NCBI GenBank assembly: GCA_029204225.1
Contig: CM055104.1
Location: 22,379,952-22,443,951, forward strand
Reading direction: 5' to 3'
Source: Diphasiastrum complanatum
Lineage: Eukaryota; Streptophyta; Lycopodiopsida; Lycopodiales; Lycopodiaceae
Length of the DNA: 64,000 bases
Shown here: positions 1 to 10,500 of the stretch, in pieces
Layout of the letters: every line of letters begins with the position of its first letter
Numbering within the stretch: position 1 is the first letter of the stretch
Made by a program: the position numbers and the translations under genes
The notes under the pieces: model-generated
The model's input: only the letters and a program-made list of their open reading frames with translations
Database searches by the model: none
What the model was told of the DNA's origin: nothing

Positions 1-1080
1 ATTGCACTTTTTGATAGGCCATATAACTTCTAAAAATGAAGAAGTCAAGTGCATTCAAGGATTGATCTGATTTCAGAGTCATTCTGATTTCAGAATCAAA
101 ATAATAAGAGTGATCAAGGAAAATCAAACATAGCAAGTTGAAAAAAAGGACATCGCAGATACTAAGAAATTATTAGCAAACGGAGTTTGATCAGCATGCA
201 GGTTAGTGGTATGGTTAGAGGTTTGATTGACTCACTGCTCTGGACAGACTTGAAATACTCCTAGAATCAAATCCACAAACAAATACTCTCCCACAAATTT
301 AACCATTTTATGTAAATTTTTTTAATGCCAGTTAACATTTCCTAACTAGTCTGTTTACTGGTTAATTCCATACCTTAGTACTTAAGGACCTTGAAAGGGA
401 ACGAATTTATTTAGGGTCAGAAAGTTCTTTGATGCCTATTTAAGTACTTTCTTTATCTTCTAATACAATAAAAGCTCTCATACTTAGTGCCAAGAGTGTC
501 CAAAATCTCCAGTCCACGACACTTACACATAGTCTTCAGATATAATGATGTTAGTGTTTATGGACACATATGTCACAGTTGATGCATACATATATACATA
601 TATTGGGGCTTGTAGCTATTTCTGGGAATAGTAAGTTAGTTGCATAAACTCTTTATCTGCCTTAAAGTCAGGAGCACCAATTTTGGAGGAAATATTGGAA
701 ACACCTCCCTTATCGTGGTAATTTTGACATAAGCCCTAGTTTTCAATTAGTATAATTGGAGCTAAAGACTCATTAGTAAGCTGATTGATTTGGTGATGTG
801 AGCTCTCAGTTGGGAGAGTTCCATCGGAGATCTACCCAAGCTTTTGTTTTGTAATTATCTTATGATGCTTTAGACTTCATTTGTTGCAGTATTTGTGATC
901 GAGTTCATAACATGATATCATAGCTCTTTCTTGGCACTCGAGTTGGGTGCCCATTTTCTTGGTGTATCGTTTCTTGTACCCTGGATTTTGTTTATCTATA
1001 CTAGCCACATTTTTATTATGTTTGGATCATTGGTTTTTTAGTGACTTTACTTCTCATTTAAGAATGTTGGTGTTGTTTGT
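1..1080. other. no gene; possible copia LTR and primer site
   Basis: No coding sequence is recognisable. A segment at 549-912 starts TGTTAG and ends ATAACA, and is followed at 913-926 by TGATATCATAGCTC, which resembles the copia primer-binding site TGGTATCAGAGC with two mismatches. This could be an old LTR with its primer site and the start of a leader. No partner LTR or target duplication was seen, so the LTR call is weak (about 0.35). Confidence 0.35.
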
Positions 1081-1084
1081 TCAG

Positions 1085-1585
1085 ACTAAAGATCGTTGAG
1101 AAGCCTTCTCAACCAGATAACCTGACACATCACTTTGGTTGCTGCACGATACTCTGCTTCTGACTGCTCCATGCTATAGCACCTATCTAAAGGCTGAAAA
1201 GAGTATCCCGTTGTTGACCTTCGATCCTTGACATCACCTAGCCAATCTGCATCCACATATTCTGATAATCTCTTGTCTTCATAATCATTTTAATGAATGC
1301 CAAACTTGATAGTTGCCTTGACATATGTAAGAATCCCATTTGCTGCTTTCCAGTGAGGGATTTTGGGCTTTGCATGTATTGACTCACCATACTGACTGCA
1401 TAAGAAATTTCTAGCCTGGTACTCTACTATTTGTCTGTACAAAGTACCATCTACCTCTTCTGCATCTTCTTCCTTGTCAACTTTTTGCATCAAACGGAGA
1501 TGCTATGAGCTTACTATCTTTCATGTTAAATTGTTTCAAAAGATTACGTGCATACTTTGCTTGAAAAATGAACAAATTACTAGAC
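1085..1585 (-). pseudogene. copia pol fragment (end of RT and RNase H)
   Basis: Read on the minus strand this gives the end of a Ty1/copia reverse transcriptase region followed by RNase H. Recognisable pieces are KYARNLLKQFNM, DGTLYRQIV, YVDADWLGDVKDRRS and SEAEYRAATKV. Frameshifts separate the pieces and nothing upstream (gag, protease, integrase) is present on this strand. It lies head to head with a plus-strand copia fragment starting about 15 bases away. The amino-acid sequences differ, so these look like two copia families rather than an inverted copy of one. Confidence 0.8.
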
Positions 1586-1599
1586 TTTCTCTAGAAATC

Positions 1600-2358
1600 T
1601 AAGTATGCTCATGAACTTCTTGAAAATTTCAATATGTCATAGTGCAAGCCTTTTCTACACCATATGATAGTGGATGTAAGCTTACTAAAGCTGAGAACAA
1701 TCAGGATGTAGATGGGAAGTTATATAGAAAGCTTGTTTGGAAGCTTAATCTATCTAACTACTACGAGACCATATATTGCATACTGTTAGTATGGTTAGTC
1801 AGTTTATGGCTAAGCCTGAGCAGATTCTCTAGAAAGCTGCTAAGCGAGTACTCAGATATATCAAGGGTACTTTAAGGTTTCGTATTTGGTATGTTCGGAT
1901 GTTTTGCAACTACAAGGATATGTGGATGCTAATTGGGTTGGAGATGCAAAAGATCGAAGATCTATTACAAGTTATGTCTTTAGTCTTGGTTCAGGTTCCA
2001 TATCTTGGAGTTCAAAGAAGCAGCATATTATTGCATTATCATCTACAAGGCAGATTACCGAGCTACTACTAGTGCAGCTAGTGAAGCAATATGGTTACGA
2101 AGGATTCTACAGGATCTTCATATGGTACATGATACACCTACTTCAAAGTTGTATCAAATTGGCGAAGAATCCAGTTTTTCACAGTAGGACAAAGCACATC
2201 AAAGTACAACAAGACTTCATCAGAGAGAAGATCCAAAGTGGTGAAGTGGAGCTTATTTAGTGCCCTACAGAAGAGCAAGTTGTAAATATCTTTACCAAAC
2301 GACTTGGCAAAGAAAATTTTCAGAAATTTAGAGAAATTCTAGGAGTAAATAGATAACA
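1600..2358 (+). pseudogene. copia pol fragment (RT end and RNase H)
   Basis: Translation in shifting frames gives KYAHELLENFNM, STPYDSGCKLTKAE, then RNase H motifs YVDANWVGDAKDRRS, SWSSKKQ, ADYRATTSAASEAIWLRRI and SRTKHIKVQQDFIREK, and ends TKRLGKENFQKFREILGVNR. There are at least two frameshifts and an in-frame TAG after EVELI, where the family normally has a Tyr-Cys-Pro motif. The copia reading order is intact and leads directly into a polypurine tract and 3' LTR. The fragment is not functional. Its 5' part (gag to RT core) is missing. Confidence 0.85.
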
Positions 2359-2378
2359 AAGTAAACATTAGGGGGGAG

Positions 2379-2711
2379 TGTTAGAAATTATTGCTTATTT
2401 GTACCCCTATTGTTGGTCTGGCCATACTTGTGACCTATTTTAGGGGCCATTTCTATTTTTAGTATATCAAAGTCAAAGTCCTAAAGTCAAGTCAATTAGT
2501 CTTGCATGTAGGAGAGCATACTAGTTTCAGAATAGAATATGATTTTTCACTAAGAAATTTAATAAGGCTCTTCACCCAAAATAGAGAGCAACTATAGTAA
2601 TCAGCTTTTTGCTTTATGCTTTTAGCTTTTGCTAAGGACCAGAGTAATTATGTAAGGAGGGCTGACGTCACACCGCCATTCATTCCATTGTAGAGAGCTA
2701 TGCTCATTCTC
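2379..2711 (+). mobile_element. outer copia 3' LTR, left part
   Basis: The LTR opens TGTTAGAAATTATTGC directly after the purine-rich tract TAGGGGGGAG (2369-2378) that ends the copia fragment. It is interrupted at 2711/2712 by a full-length copia element on the opposite strand. The rest resumes at 7195 and ends AAATTCCAACA at 7310, a good inverted match to the opening TGTTAGAAATT. Total LTR length without the insert is about 450 bp. Confidence 0.75.
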
Positions 2712-3157
2712 TGTAGGAAAGCAAGAGTCAAGTCACCAAGATCTAGTTATCAATCAATCTCCACAAGAAGCAAGAGAGAAGAGGCTGGGCGCCCAACTCA
2801 GAGAGAGAGAGAGAAAACAGCAACAAGAGCAATGGAGAGCAATGCTTAGCCAAACTGTAAAAATGGAATACACAATGAGTATCTAAGTACTCTACCTGGA
2901 TGTTGCCAAATGCCACTCTCCCTAAGGTTAACCACTTACTAAATGTAGGGCACCCCCAAAAGTCAAGATAGGGCCCCTAAACAAAATTACACCCCTAAGG
3001 ACCCACGAGTCAGTACATGACCAAATTTGGGTCCAACTGAACTTAAGACAAACTTAAGATGGCCTAAATAACTAAATACCCATGGCTACACAAATCTTGA
3101 CCTTTTGGGTCAAAGTAACCTATGGATTAACTTTAGCGTAGTCATTTATTTCTAACA
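2712..3157 (-). repeat. nested copia 3' LTR
   Basis: It begins TGTAGGAAAGCAAG and ends TTTCTAACA on the plus strand. It is nearly identical to 6784-7194 but carries about 35 extra bases near 2968-3016 (a GGGCCCCTAAAC to CACGAGTCAG stretch) that the other copy lacks. Apart from that indel the two copies differ by few substitutions, which suggests a fairly recent insertion. Confidence 0.9.
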
Positions 3158-3168
3158 CCCTCCTTAAA
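3158..3168 (-). other. polypurine tract of nested copia
   Basis: On the minus strand TTTAAGGAGGG lies directly before the 3' LTR start TGTTAGAAAT. This is the normal place for the plus-strand primer of an LTR retrotransposon. Confidence 0.8.
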
Positions 3169-3194
3169 TGACAGTGCAAAAACTGAAATCTTCA

Positions 3195-3900
3195 CTATAT
3201 AACAAAACCAACACGTGGTATCAAATTTAAAGCTTTGCATAAAGCTTCAAATCTGACTCTAGGCAACGCCTTAGTGAAGAGGTCCGCAATATTATCCTCC
3301 GTAGGACAATATTCAAGTAAAATGTGGCCATCATGAAGTCTCTCCCGAACAAAGTGATAATGGATCTCGATGTGCTTCGTCCTCGCATGAAAAACAGGAT
3401 TTCGTGCAATGGCAATAGCACTTTGACTATCACTCAAGATAAGAGTGGCTGAGGGCTCGCCAAACTTCATGTCAACAAGTAGTCTTCTCAGCCATAAACA
3501 CTATGTTGTGGCTGAAAATATCACTCTATATTCTGCCTGACTAGAAGAAGTAGCAACAGTGGGCTGCTTTTTACTTGACCAAGAAATTGCAGAATTTCCA
3601 TAGAAAAAGCAATGTCCACTTGTAGAGCGTCTAGTGTCTTGATCTCCACCCCAATCCGAGTCGAAAGATCCTCATCAATGCTTTCCAATGTGATGTCATC
3701 GAGGCATGCATGAATTGACTCATGAGTGAGACACTATAAGAAATGTCCGGTCTTGAATTACATAGGTAAATGAGACAGCCAATAGCTTGGCAATATAAAG
3801 TAGTGTCAAATGATTCACCATCACCTTGACTACTTAATTTCAGACCTGTCTCCATAGGTGTAGAAATCGGCTTGCAATCTTCCATCTTGAACCGCTTCAA
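3195..3900 (-). pseudogene. nested copia RNase H
   Basis: The segment starts with FKMEDCKPISTPMETGLKL, then LYCQAIGCLIYL, then RNase H motifs SWSSKKQPTVATSSSQAEYR, LSDSQSAIAIARNPVFHARTKHIE and LPRVRFEALCKALNL to a stop just inside the 3' LTR. At least two frameshifts and one stop interrupt it (around 3480-3640). The QAEYR and SDSQSAI segments that carry catalytic acids in copia RNase H are present, but the frame breaks make an active enzyme unlikely. Confidence 0.85.
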
Positions 3901-4893
3901 AATCTGCCCAATGTAGCGTTTTTGAGAGATGAAAATTCCAGCCCCTTCTTGTACAAATTCAAGGCCAAGATAAAGTGCAATAGGCCTAAATCTGAGGTTT
4001 CAAAAACCATACCAAGATCAAGTATTACGGCATCAATCTGCTGCTCATTATTTCCCGTAATAATAATATCATCAACATAAAGCAAAATAATGATGATATA
4101 ATCTGAAGTATGCTTGACATAAAGAATAGATTCGCTAGGACTATTAGTAAACCCTCGATCACAAAAGTAGGCATGTATCTTTTGGTACCACATCCTCGGC
4201 GCTTGCTTCAGTCCATAAAGTGCCTTCTTGAGAAGACAAACTTTATCTTCTTGGCCTTCAACCAAAAAACCAGCAGGTTGTTGAAGGTACACTTCCTCAT
4301 TGAGATCACCATTGAGGAATGCTATCTTTATGTCAAGTTGCCGCAAATGCCAACCAAAGTGGGCAGCCAAAGAGGTTACTACCCTCACGGTAGTCATCCG
4401 AGCAGTAGGAGAAAAAGTTTCCTCATAATCAATCCCCTTTTGCTGAGCATAGCCTTTGGCAACGAGCCTTGCCTTGTACCTTTCAATGGTACCATCTGCC
4501 TTATACTTGATTTTGTATACCCATTTAGAACCAATTGCCTTCTTCCCATGAGGAAGATCAACAAGAACCCAAATCTGGGTTCTTCATAAGTGAGTCATAC
4601 TCATCTTGCATCGCATCCTCCCAACATTTTACTCCCTTGGCCTGCTCATAGAAAACAGGTTCTTCTGCAACATCTTCGTGAAATGTAAGAGCAAAATCTG
4701 AAAAATCAGCATAGTCCACTGATTTTGTAGAGGCACGCGTCTTTCCATCATAAAATAAACTTACTTTGTTGTCCCGCAAAGTCGACAACAGCCACCGTGG
4801 GACTGTCTTGGGCTGTCCAACAGCCATGTCTCTTCTTACAATTTGTTGTCCAAGATCCTCCGACACCGCACTTGGCTGTCCAAGATCTTCCAA
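3897..4893 (-). pseudogene. nested copia reverse transcriptase
   Basis: After an integrase-RT linker (4893-4558) the frame shifts and continues with GSKWVYKIKYKADG, YKARLVAKGYAQ, DYEETFSP, LDIKIAFLNGDLNEEVYLQQP, YGLKQAPRMWY and the catalytic LLYVDDIIITG. It ends with a frameshift near 3910. The YVDD box is intact. The linker contains repeated LGQP/VGQP motifs. The polymerase is disabled by the frameshift at about 4570 and the one at about 3910. Confidence 0.9.
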
Positions 4894-4970
4894 AACTGGT
4901 CCTTGCTGTCCAACAGTTCCTGCAGGCTGATTTTGAGCAACAATGGGCGGTTCTTGATGAACATTAGGCT

Positions 4971-6324
4971 CTAACTTGACGAGGTGTTGGGCAGGTTGAA
5001 ACTAGTTGATTGCTGCCCCTTATCTCCAGCAATAGAAGATGGTACCAAATTTGGAAAAACTTCAACATTCACACTATGTGGGCTGTCCCCCTTCAAGATA
5101 TGAGTTGGGGCCACATCCAATGAATTCTTTTCATCAAAATGCACATCACGACTAACAATAACCTTGTTAGTGCTCAAATTGAACAGCCTATAGCCTTTGC
5201 TTTCACTACTATAGACAACAAAAATGCATTTAACTCCTTTATCCTCAAGCTTTGTACGAAGTTTATCCGAAACAAAAGCATAAGCCGTACAACCAAAAAT
5301 GCAAAAGTGAGAGATTGTAGGCTTCTTTCCATACCAAACTTCATAAGGAGTTAATACTTTCAATGCTTTAGTAGGACAACAATTGCTTATGTATGCTGCC
5401 GTTATAACCGCTTCAGCCCAAAACTTGTGAGGCAGCCCCTTTGCTTTGAGCATGCAACAGGCCATCTCCATAAGTGTGCGATTCTTTCGCTCGGCAACAC
5501 CATTTTGTTGAGGCGTATAGGGAGTTGTCATTTGATGTAGAATTCCCTTTTCTCGAAGAAATGCACCGAACGTATTCTTAATGTATTCCCCTCCTTGATC
5601 GGTGTGTAGGGTCTTCAAAGAATGCCCAAACTGATTTTCCACCATTGCTAGAAAATCTTTGAAACGTTGAAAAACTTCCGATTTAGCCTTCATAGGATAG
5701 ATCCATGTAAAATGGGAAAAGTCATCAATAAAAGTCACAAAATAAATGCACTTTCCAATGGATTCGGTCCTCATTGGACCACAAACATCACTATGAACCA
5801 AATCAAATTTATCAAGAACCCTTATAGTTCCATCAATTGGAAAAGGTTTCCTTTGAAACTTTCCAAGTATGCACCCCTCGCATACATGCCCTTAACTGCT
5901 CAATAGTAGGAACGTCTTCTACCATATTAAATGTCTTCAGCTTCTTCAAACTTGCAAAGTTGAGATGCCCAAACCTTGCGTGCCACAATTCAGCCAACTC
6001 CAATGATTGTGATGTAGAAGCAACAAGACATGTAGAGGGAATTCGTCGCTCATAGGTATCCATAATGAATAAGCCGGCATGCATTGTTCCCGAAACATTA
6101 ATCAAGAGTGATCTTTTAGGATCCTTGACAAGACACTTATCTTCTTTGAACTCAACAACTAAAGCTTGCTTCAACATAGTTGAAACCGAAAGAAGATTCT
6201 TCTTGATTCCCGGAACATAAAGCACTTTCTTAGTGTACTTTTCTTCACCATTAGGCAAAATGATGGCTACAATTCCAATTCCATGAATAGAATAAGATGC
6301 ATCATCCGCACATTGTATTTCCAT
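4971..6324 (-). pseudogene. nested copia pre-integrase and integrase
   Basis: The upstream part (6324-5833) gives the end of the protease region (VLYVPGIKKNLLSVS) and the pre-integrase zinc-binding segment LWHARFGHLNF. A frameshift near 5830 separates it from the integrase core (5801-4971). The core has the DD35E acids in LVHSDVCGP, LHTDQGGEY and QNGVAERKNRTL, followed by the GKKP and CIFGCTAY boxes. About 276 codons are open. The frameshift removes one of the zinc-binding cysteines from the continuous frame. Confidence 0.9.
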
Positions 6325-6700
6325 TTTGCACTTTCACTAATTTAGTGAATGCTTCTTTGCGAGAAGTCATATGACGAGTAGCACCATTATCAATCACCCA
6401 TTCAATGGGCTGAAAATCAGCAACTTGCAAAACAGAATCTAAATTCCTCATAGATGTAGTAGTACTAGTAGAAGCAATATTAGACACAAAAGCATAGTCT
6501 TGGTTGAAGAGATCACCACTAGCTTCAAGCTCTTGCTCCAAAGTAGCAAGTGAAGCACTAGTATCAATTCCTTTACTCTCCTCTTTCGCAAGCTTCTTCT
6601 TACAATCCTTGATGAAGTGCCCATACCTTTTGCAATAATGGCACTTCCCTTTCTTCTTTTGAGTGTTGACATTTTGACCTCCAACGGGCAAGATGCTGAA
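6302..6700 (-). pseudogene. nested copia zinc knuckle and protease start
   Basis: The open frame carries a CCHC knuckle, CHYCKRYGHFIKDC, followed about 80 residues later by the aspartic-protease motif EWVIDNGATRHMT. The usual protease motif has DSGA, so Ser is replaced by Asn. The gag core that normally precedes the knuckle is absent. The sequence between the primer-binding site (6783) and the knuckle is only about 130 bases, which indicates an internal deletion of about 0.7 kb or more compared with typical copia. Confidence 0.85.
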
Positions 6701-6771
6701 ATTTCACAACAAAAAGCAAAAGCTCCTCTTCTGGTTGGGCGCCAACAAACAAGCTTGTTGCAGATCCGGTA

Positions 6772-6783
6772 GCTCTGATACCA
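6772..6783 (-). other. tRNA-Met primer-binding site
   Basis: The minus strand reads TGGTATCAGAGC, the plant copia primer site complementary to the 3' end of initiator tRNA-Met. It directly adjoins the 5' LTR at 6784. Confidence 0.92.
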
Positions 6784-7194
6784 TGTAGGAAAGCAAGAGT
6801 CAAGTCACCAAGATCTAGTTATCAATCAATCTCCACAGAAAACAAGAGAGAAGAGGCTGGGTGCCCAACTCTAAGAGAGAGAGAGAGAAAAAACAGCAAC
6901 AAGAGCAATGGAGAGCAATGCTTAGCCAAACTGTAAAAATGGAATACACAATGAGTATCTAAGTACTTTACCTGGATGTGACCAAATGCCACCAAACCCT
7001 AAGGTTAACCACTTACTAAATGTAGGGCACCCCCAAAAGTCAAGATAGGGTACATGACTAAAATTGGGTCCAACTGAACTTAAGACAAACTTAAGATGGC
7101 CTAAATAACTAAATACCCATGGTTACACAAATCTTGACCTTTTGGATCAAAGTAACCTATGGATTAACTTTAGCATAGTCATTTATTTCTGACA
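6784..7194 (-). repeat. nested copia 5' LTR
   Basis: It runs from TGTAGGAAAG to TTTCTGACA on the plus strand, matches 2712-3157 closely, and lacks the extra block seen there. The terminal AACA of the partner is GACA here. It is followed by CATTCT, the probable target duplication. Confidence 0.9.
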
Positions 7195-7310
7195 CATTCT
7201 TCAATTAATCTAAGTTCTCTTTAATCTCTTATGTTGATCTTGATTGGTGTGTGTGAGTGCTAATATGATTAGTTCACTCCTATCTTGAATTTGAGCATCA
7301 AATTCCAACA
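7195..7310 (+). mobile_element. outer copia 3' LTR, right part
   Basis: This resumes the LTR that was broken at 2711 and ends AAATTCCAACA. Unique sequence follows, with nitrilase-like exons about 100-220 bases downstream. The outer copia element therefore sits just upstream of, or within, the host gene. Confidence 0.7.
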
Positions 7311-7401
7311 TACCCAACAAACTTGATGATTTGGCGATAATAATTTACGTGGATATTGTAGTAGAATTAGTTTATGGTTGATTTATTTGATTTTTGCAGT
7401 A

Positions 7402-7500
7402 GTCTCTTGCATGGGGAAAGGGTAATCTATGATGCTATCCTTCCGATGAAAGGAGGGCCTCGTTTGTACAATCCTCATTCAAAACAATTGCACACTGGCA
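7402..7500 (+). pseudogene. possible degenerate nitrilase exon (GGSIPE region)
   Basis: An AG acceptor (TTTTTGCAG) precedes an open stretch containing AILPMKGGPRLYNP. This lines up loosely with the conserved GGSIPER-SGD-LYNT stretch of nitrilase-like omega-amidases, just upstream of the next exon's segment. The expected continuation, which ends with the catalytic Lys in KHRK, is not present before the next exon, and only 26 bases separate the two, too few for a plant intron. Either the intervening sequence was deleted or the match is by chance. Confidence 0.4.
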
Positions 7501-7526
7501 TGTAACATATATCAAATTTTTGGCAG

Positions 7527-10500
7527 GTACACCTCTTTGATGTTGATATACCAGGCCAACTAACTTTCAAGGAATCTGCAACACTCACAGCAGGAGATGA
7601 GCTTACAATTGTAGACACAGGTGTGAAATATTCTTCTTCAAAAAGTCATTTTGTAACTTTGACTTTTCAAAATTTGGCATATTTGTAGGTCGATTAGATA
7701 CTATGTACAAATACATACCTTACGTATTATCTTGTGAATGGCTTCAAACATCCTCAAAGAAACAACACCTTTTGTATGATTTTGGTTTGAAAAACATGAA
7801 GCCAAAGGACTGCAAACATTAGATGAAAAAAGCACTCGATTAGATGGAATCCAATTTGATAACATTTCAAATTGCAAGATACTTGATTACAAATACCGTT
7901 TTTTTTAAAAAAAAAAAATTATAAAAAAAAAAAAATACAGGCACCTGCTTGCACTGTCCCCCATCCCAAAAGCAAAATAAAAGCAATTTATGGCCCCTGT
8001 TTTTCCCCCGGAATTAATTATCAAAGGGTGTCTGGCACCCACCTGCCCCCTCCTGTTAAAAGATAGGAAAACGGTACCAAAAAAATTTGCAAAAAAATTT
8101 GCAACAGACCTAACCACTAGGCCATGCCTCTCATAACTGAGATATCAAACAACCATGGCTAATGAGCAGTTCATAAATTATTACGAACCTTCATTGGAAC
8201 TAGGCTCCAAAAAAGCGGCAAAGAAAGATCTGAGAGTGGTTTCGAGTGAAGATGATGGTTTGTATGGCAAATATATTACTGGTTTAGGGTTTAGGGTGCA
8301 TCAGTGACTGTCTCAAAGAAGTGAGTGCTCGCCAGAGGATTGGGGAGAGGTGAATGCTCACCAGAAGAGTGACAAGCTCTCAGGACCAGAAGTCTCTGGG
8401 GGAAATTAGGGCTCACCAGAAGAGTGACAAGCTATACACTACTGTGACTCGGTTGATGAGATTGGTTTCTTTCCGGATGAACTTCAATAGCTTGCTTATT
8501 AGTTATGGCACTGCTTCAACACGCTACAATACGATGTCGAAATTTTGCGTACCAGCACGGGTACCGTTTGGAGAAAAGTGCTCGAAACGGATCCCGTTTG
8601 GAGAAACGGGACCATCGGACGGAGAGTTGCAAAACTAGTCCATTTTGCTTGACCTAATTGCGCTTCGCTCCAGTCGAAGGGCCATTTTGACCGAACGATA
8701 CCCGAATCGAGCCAGGCTCAATCCCTTGGGTTCGTATCGGGATCATGAACCTGTGGACTATGTTCCCAAACCATTGATGCATTCTACACAGTACCATGGC
8801 CTATGTGATGAGATAGATTTAGAGTTTGGAGTGGTACAACGTCACATGGGCAACTAGTCGGAGCATGTCCTGGTAGATGTCCGCCGACACAACGAACGGA
8901 AGCTAGAAGCAGTATTTCACGAGAGCCAGCGAGAGATGATGGGGCGACTACTGGAGCTGCAGCTACGTGCCCTCACGGTCCTTGGACCTGCTCCCCCATG
9001 CCCGAGCTAGCGAGGGCGAGGAAACGCAACGGATTGGAATTAACTTCACCGACCATCCACTCTTCTGGTGACCATTCACTCCCTGTAGTGAATGGCACGG
9101 TTCTGACGACCATTCACCACTGTTAGCAGCAGTTTTGCTACAGTTGTTTTCATCGCGCTATGGAATCGAGGACGCACACCACACAAACACCTCAAAACGC
9201 ACCAAAATGTTGGCCTTTTGTTCGGTTTAGGGTTTAGGGTTTAGGGTTTGGGGAACAAACGACCAAAAGGAGGATACCAAAGATACTGTTGAGCAAGATT
9301 CTGATCATGACGAGGAGTACAGGCCTTCAGTTAGCCAGGGAGAAAGTTTCAGCTCTTTCATAAGTCTGAAGTGTGCCATAAGTATTGAAGTTGCTTGGTA
9401 TATGACAGGGACGGTGTGAGTGAAAGCCAGTTAAAGCATGTTTTGCAATAAGAACACAGTTTGAAAGGAAATTTTATGGGCTTCAATAGCCATTTCCTGA
9501 ACTCAGACACCCAAGAAAGCAGCATAGATCAGACAATGATCAATACCCTTTCATCTGGATGTTTGGCCACGAAACTTTGTACGAAAGCAATGGTCAAAAA
9601 TGTCTTTCCAGTGCATTGAGATGGTCTCAGTGGTTTTGACGCCAGTACGTGTTCCCGAATCTTGCCACATCACCAATTGCTCTGTTTTCGACTCCACGTG
9701 AAACGTTTTTGGTGAGCCGACAGAGACAGCACCCAGTGGTTTCTGATCCACTGATCAAAAACCAATGGGTGCTGTCTCTGAAAGCTCACCAAAAAACGTT
9801 TGATGTGGAGTCGAAAACGGAGCAATTAATGGCGTGGTAAAATCCGGGAGTACGTAAGGGCGACGCAACCACTCCTTTCGTCTGCATGCACTGGAAAGAC
9901 ATTGTTGACCATTGCTTTCTTGCAAGGCTTCTTGGCCAAATGTTTAGATGGAAAGGTAGTGAACATTGCCTGGTATATACTGCTTCGTTGGGTGTCCGAG
10001 TTCAGGAAACGGGCAGTGAAGCCAAAATCTAAATCATAAAACAGTATAAAGCCAACATAATTGAATTCTAAACTCTGTACAGATTGAAAAACCCGCTCTA
10101 ATTGGCTTTCACTTACACCATCCCCGTCAGTAACCAAGCAGCTTCAGTACGTCTGTTGCACTCGACAGTTATGGAAGAGATCGAACTTTCTTCCTGACGA
10201 GCTGAAGGCTTGTACTCTTCATCATCAGAAGAGTCTTGCCCAACAGTGTATTTGATGTCCTTCTTTCGTCGTTTGTTTGCTAGCCGTTGGCCCTAAAGCA
10301 TACGATAGGTCCACACTTTTGCGCGTTTTGATGGGCTTGTGTGGTGTGTGTCCTCAATTTCATGGCTTGATGAAAACAATTATGAAAAAACTGTTGTTCA
10401 CAATTTTGAACTCCAGAAGTTAATGGACACCAGAAGAGTGAATGGTCAGCAGAACTATGCCATTCACTATAGGGGACCACATGACCGACCATCCTGCAAG

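Larger units (their letters stand above)
2712..7194 (-). mobile_element. nested Ty1/copia element, gag-deleted
   Basis: This 4.48 kb element has both LTRs (2712-3157 and 6784-7194), a primer-binding site (6772-6783), a polypurine tract and pol domains in copia order: zinc knuckle, protease, integrase, RT, RNase H. It inserted into the 3' LTR of a plus-strand copia element. The hexamer CATTCT occurs at both edges (2705-2710 and 7195-7200) and is the likely target duplication, with one extra base on the left. Most of gag is missing, because the leader runs straight into the zinc-knuckle region. Several frameshifts break pol, so it cannot be autonomous, although its cis sites look usable. Confidence 0.9.

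Noticed and set aside
7402-7500. Intact nitrilase exon
   Set aside because: The match to the GGSIPE region is short, no usable donor site keeps the frame into 7527, and the gap is too small for an intron.
8645-8857. 70-codon ORF in repeat copy 1
   Set aside because: It is not conserved as an ORF in copies 2 and 3 of the same repeat.
9226-9249. Interstitial telomere or chromosome end
   Set aside because: Only two or three TTTAGGG units here, and similar short runs at 8281, 15145, 37279 and 37910. They are too short for a telomere and sit inside other repeats.
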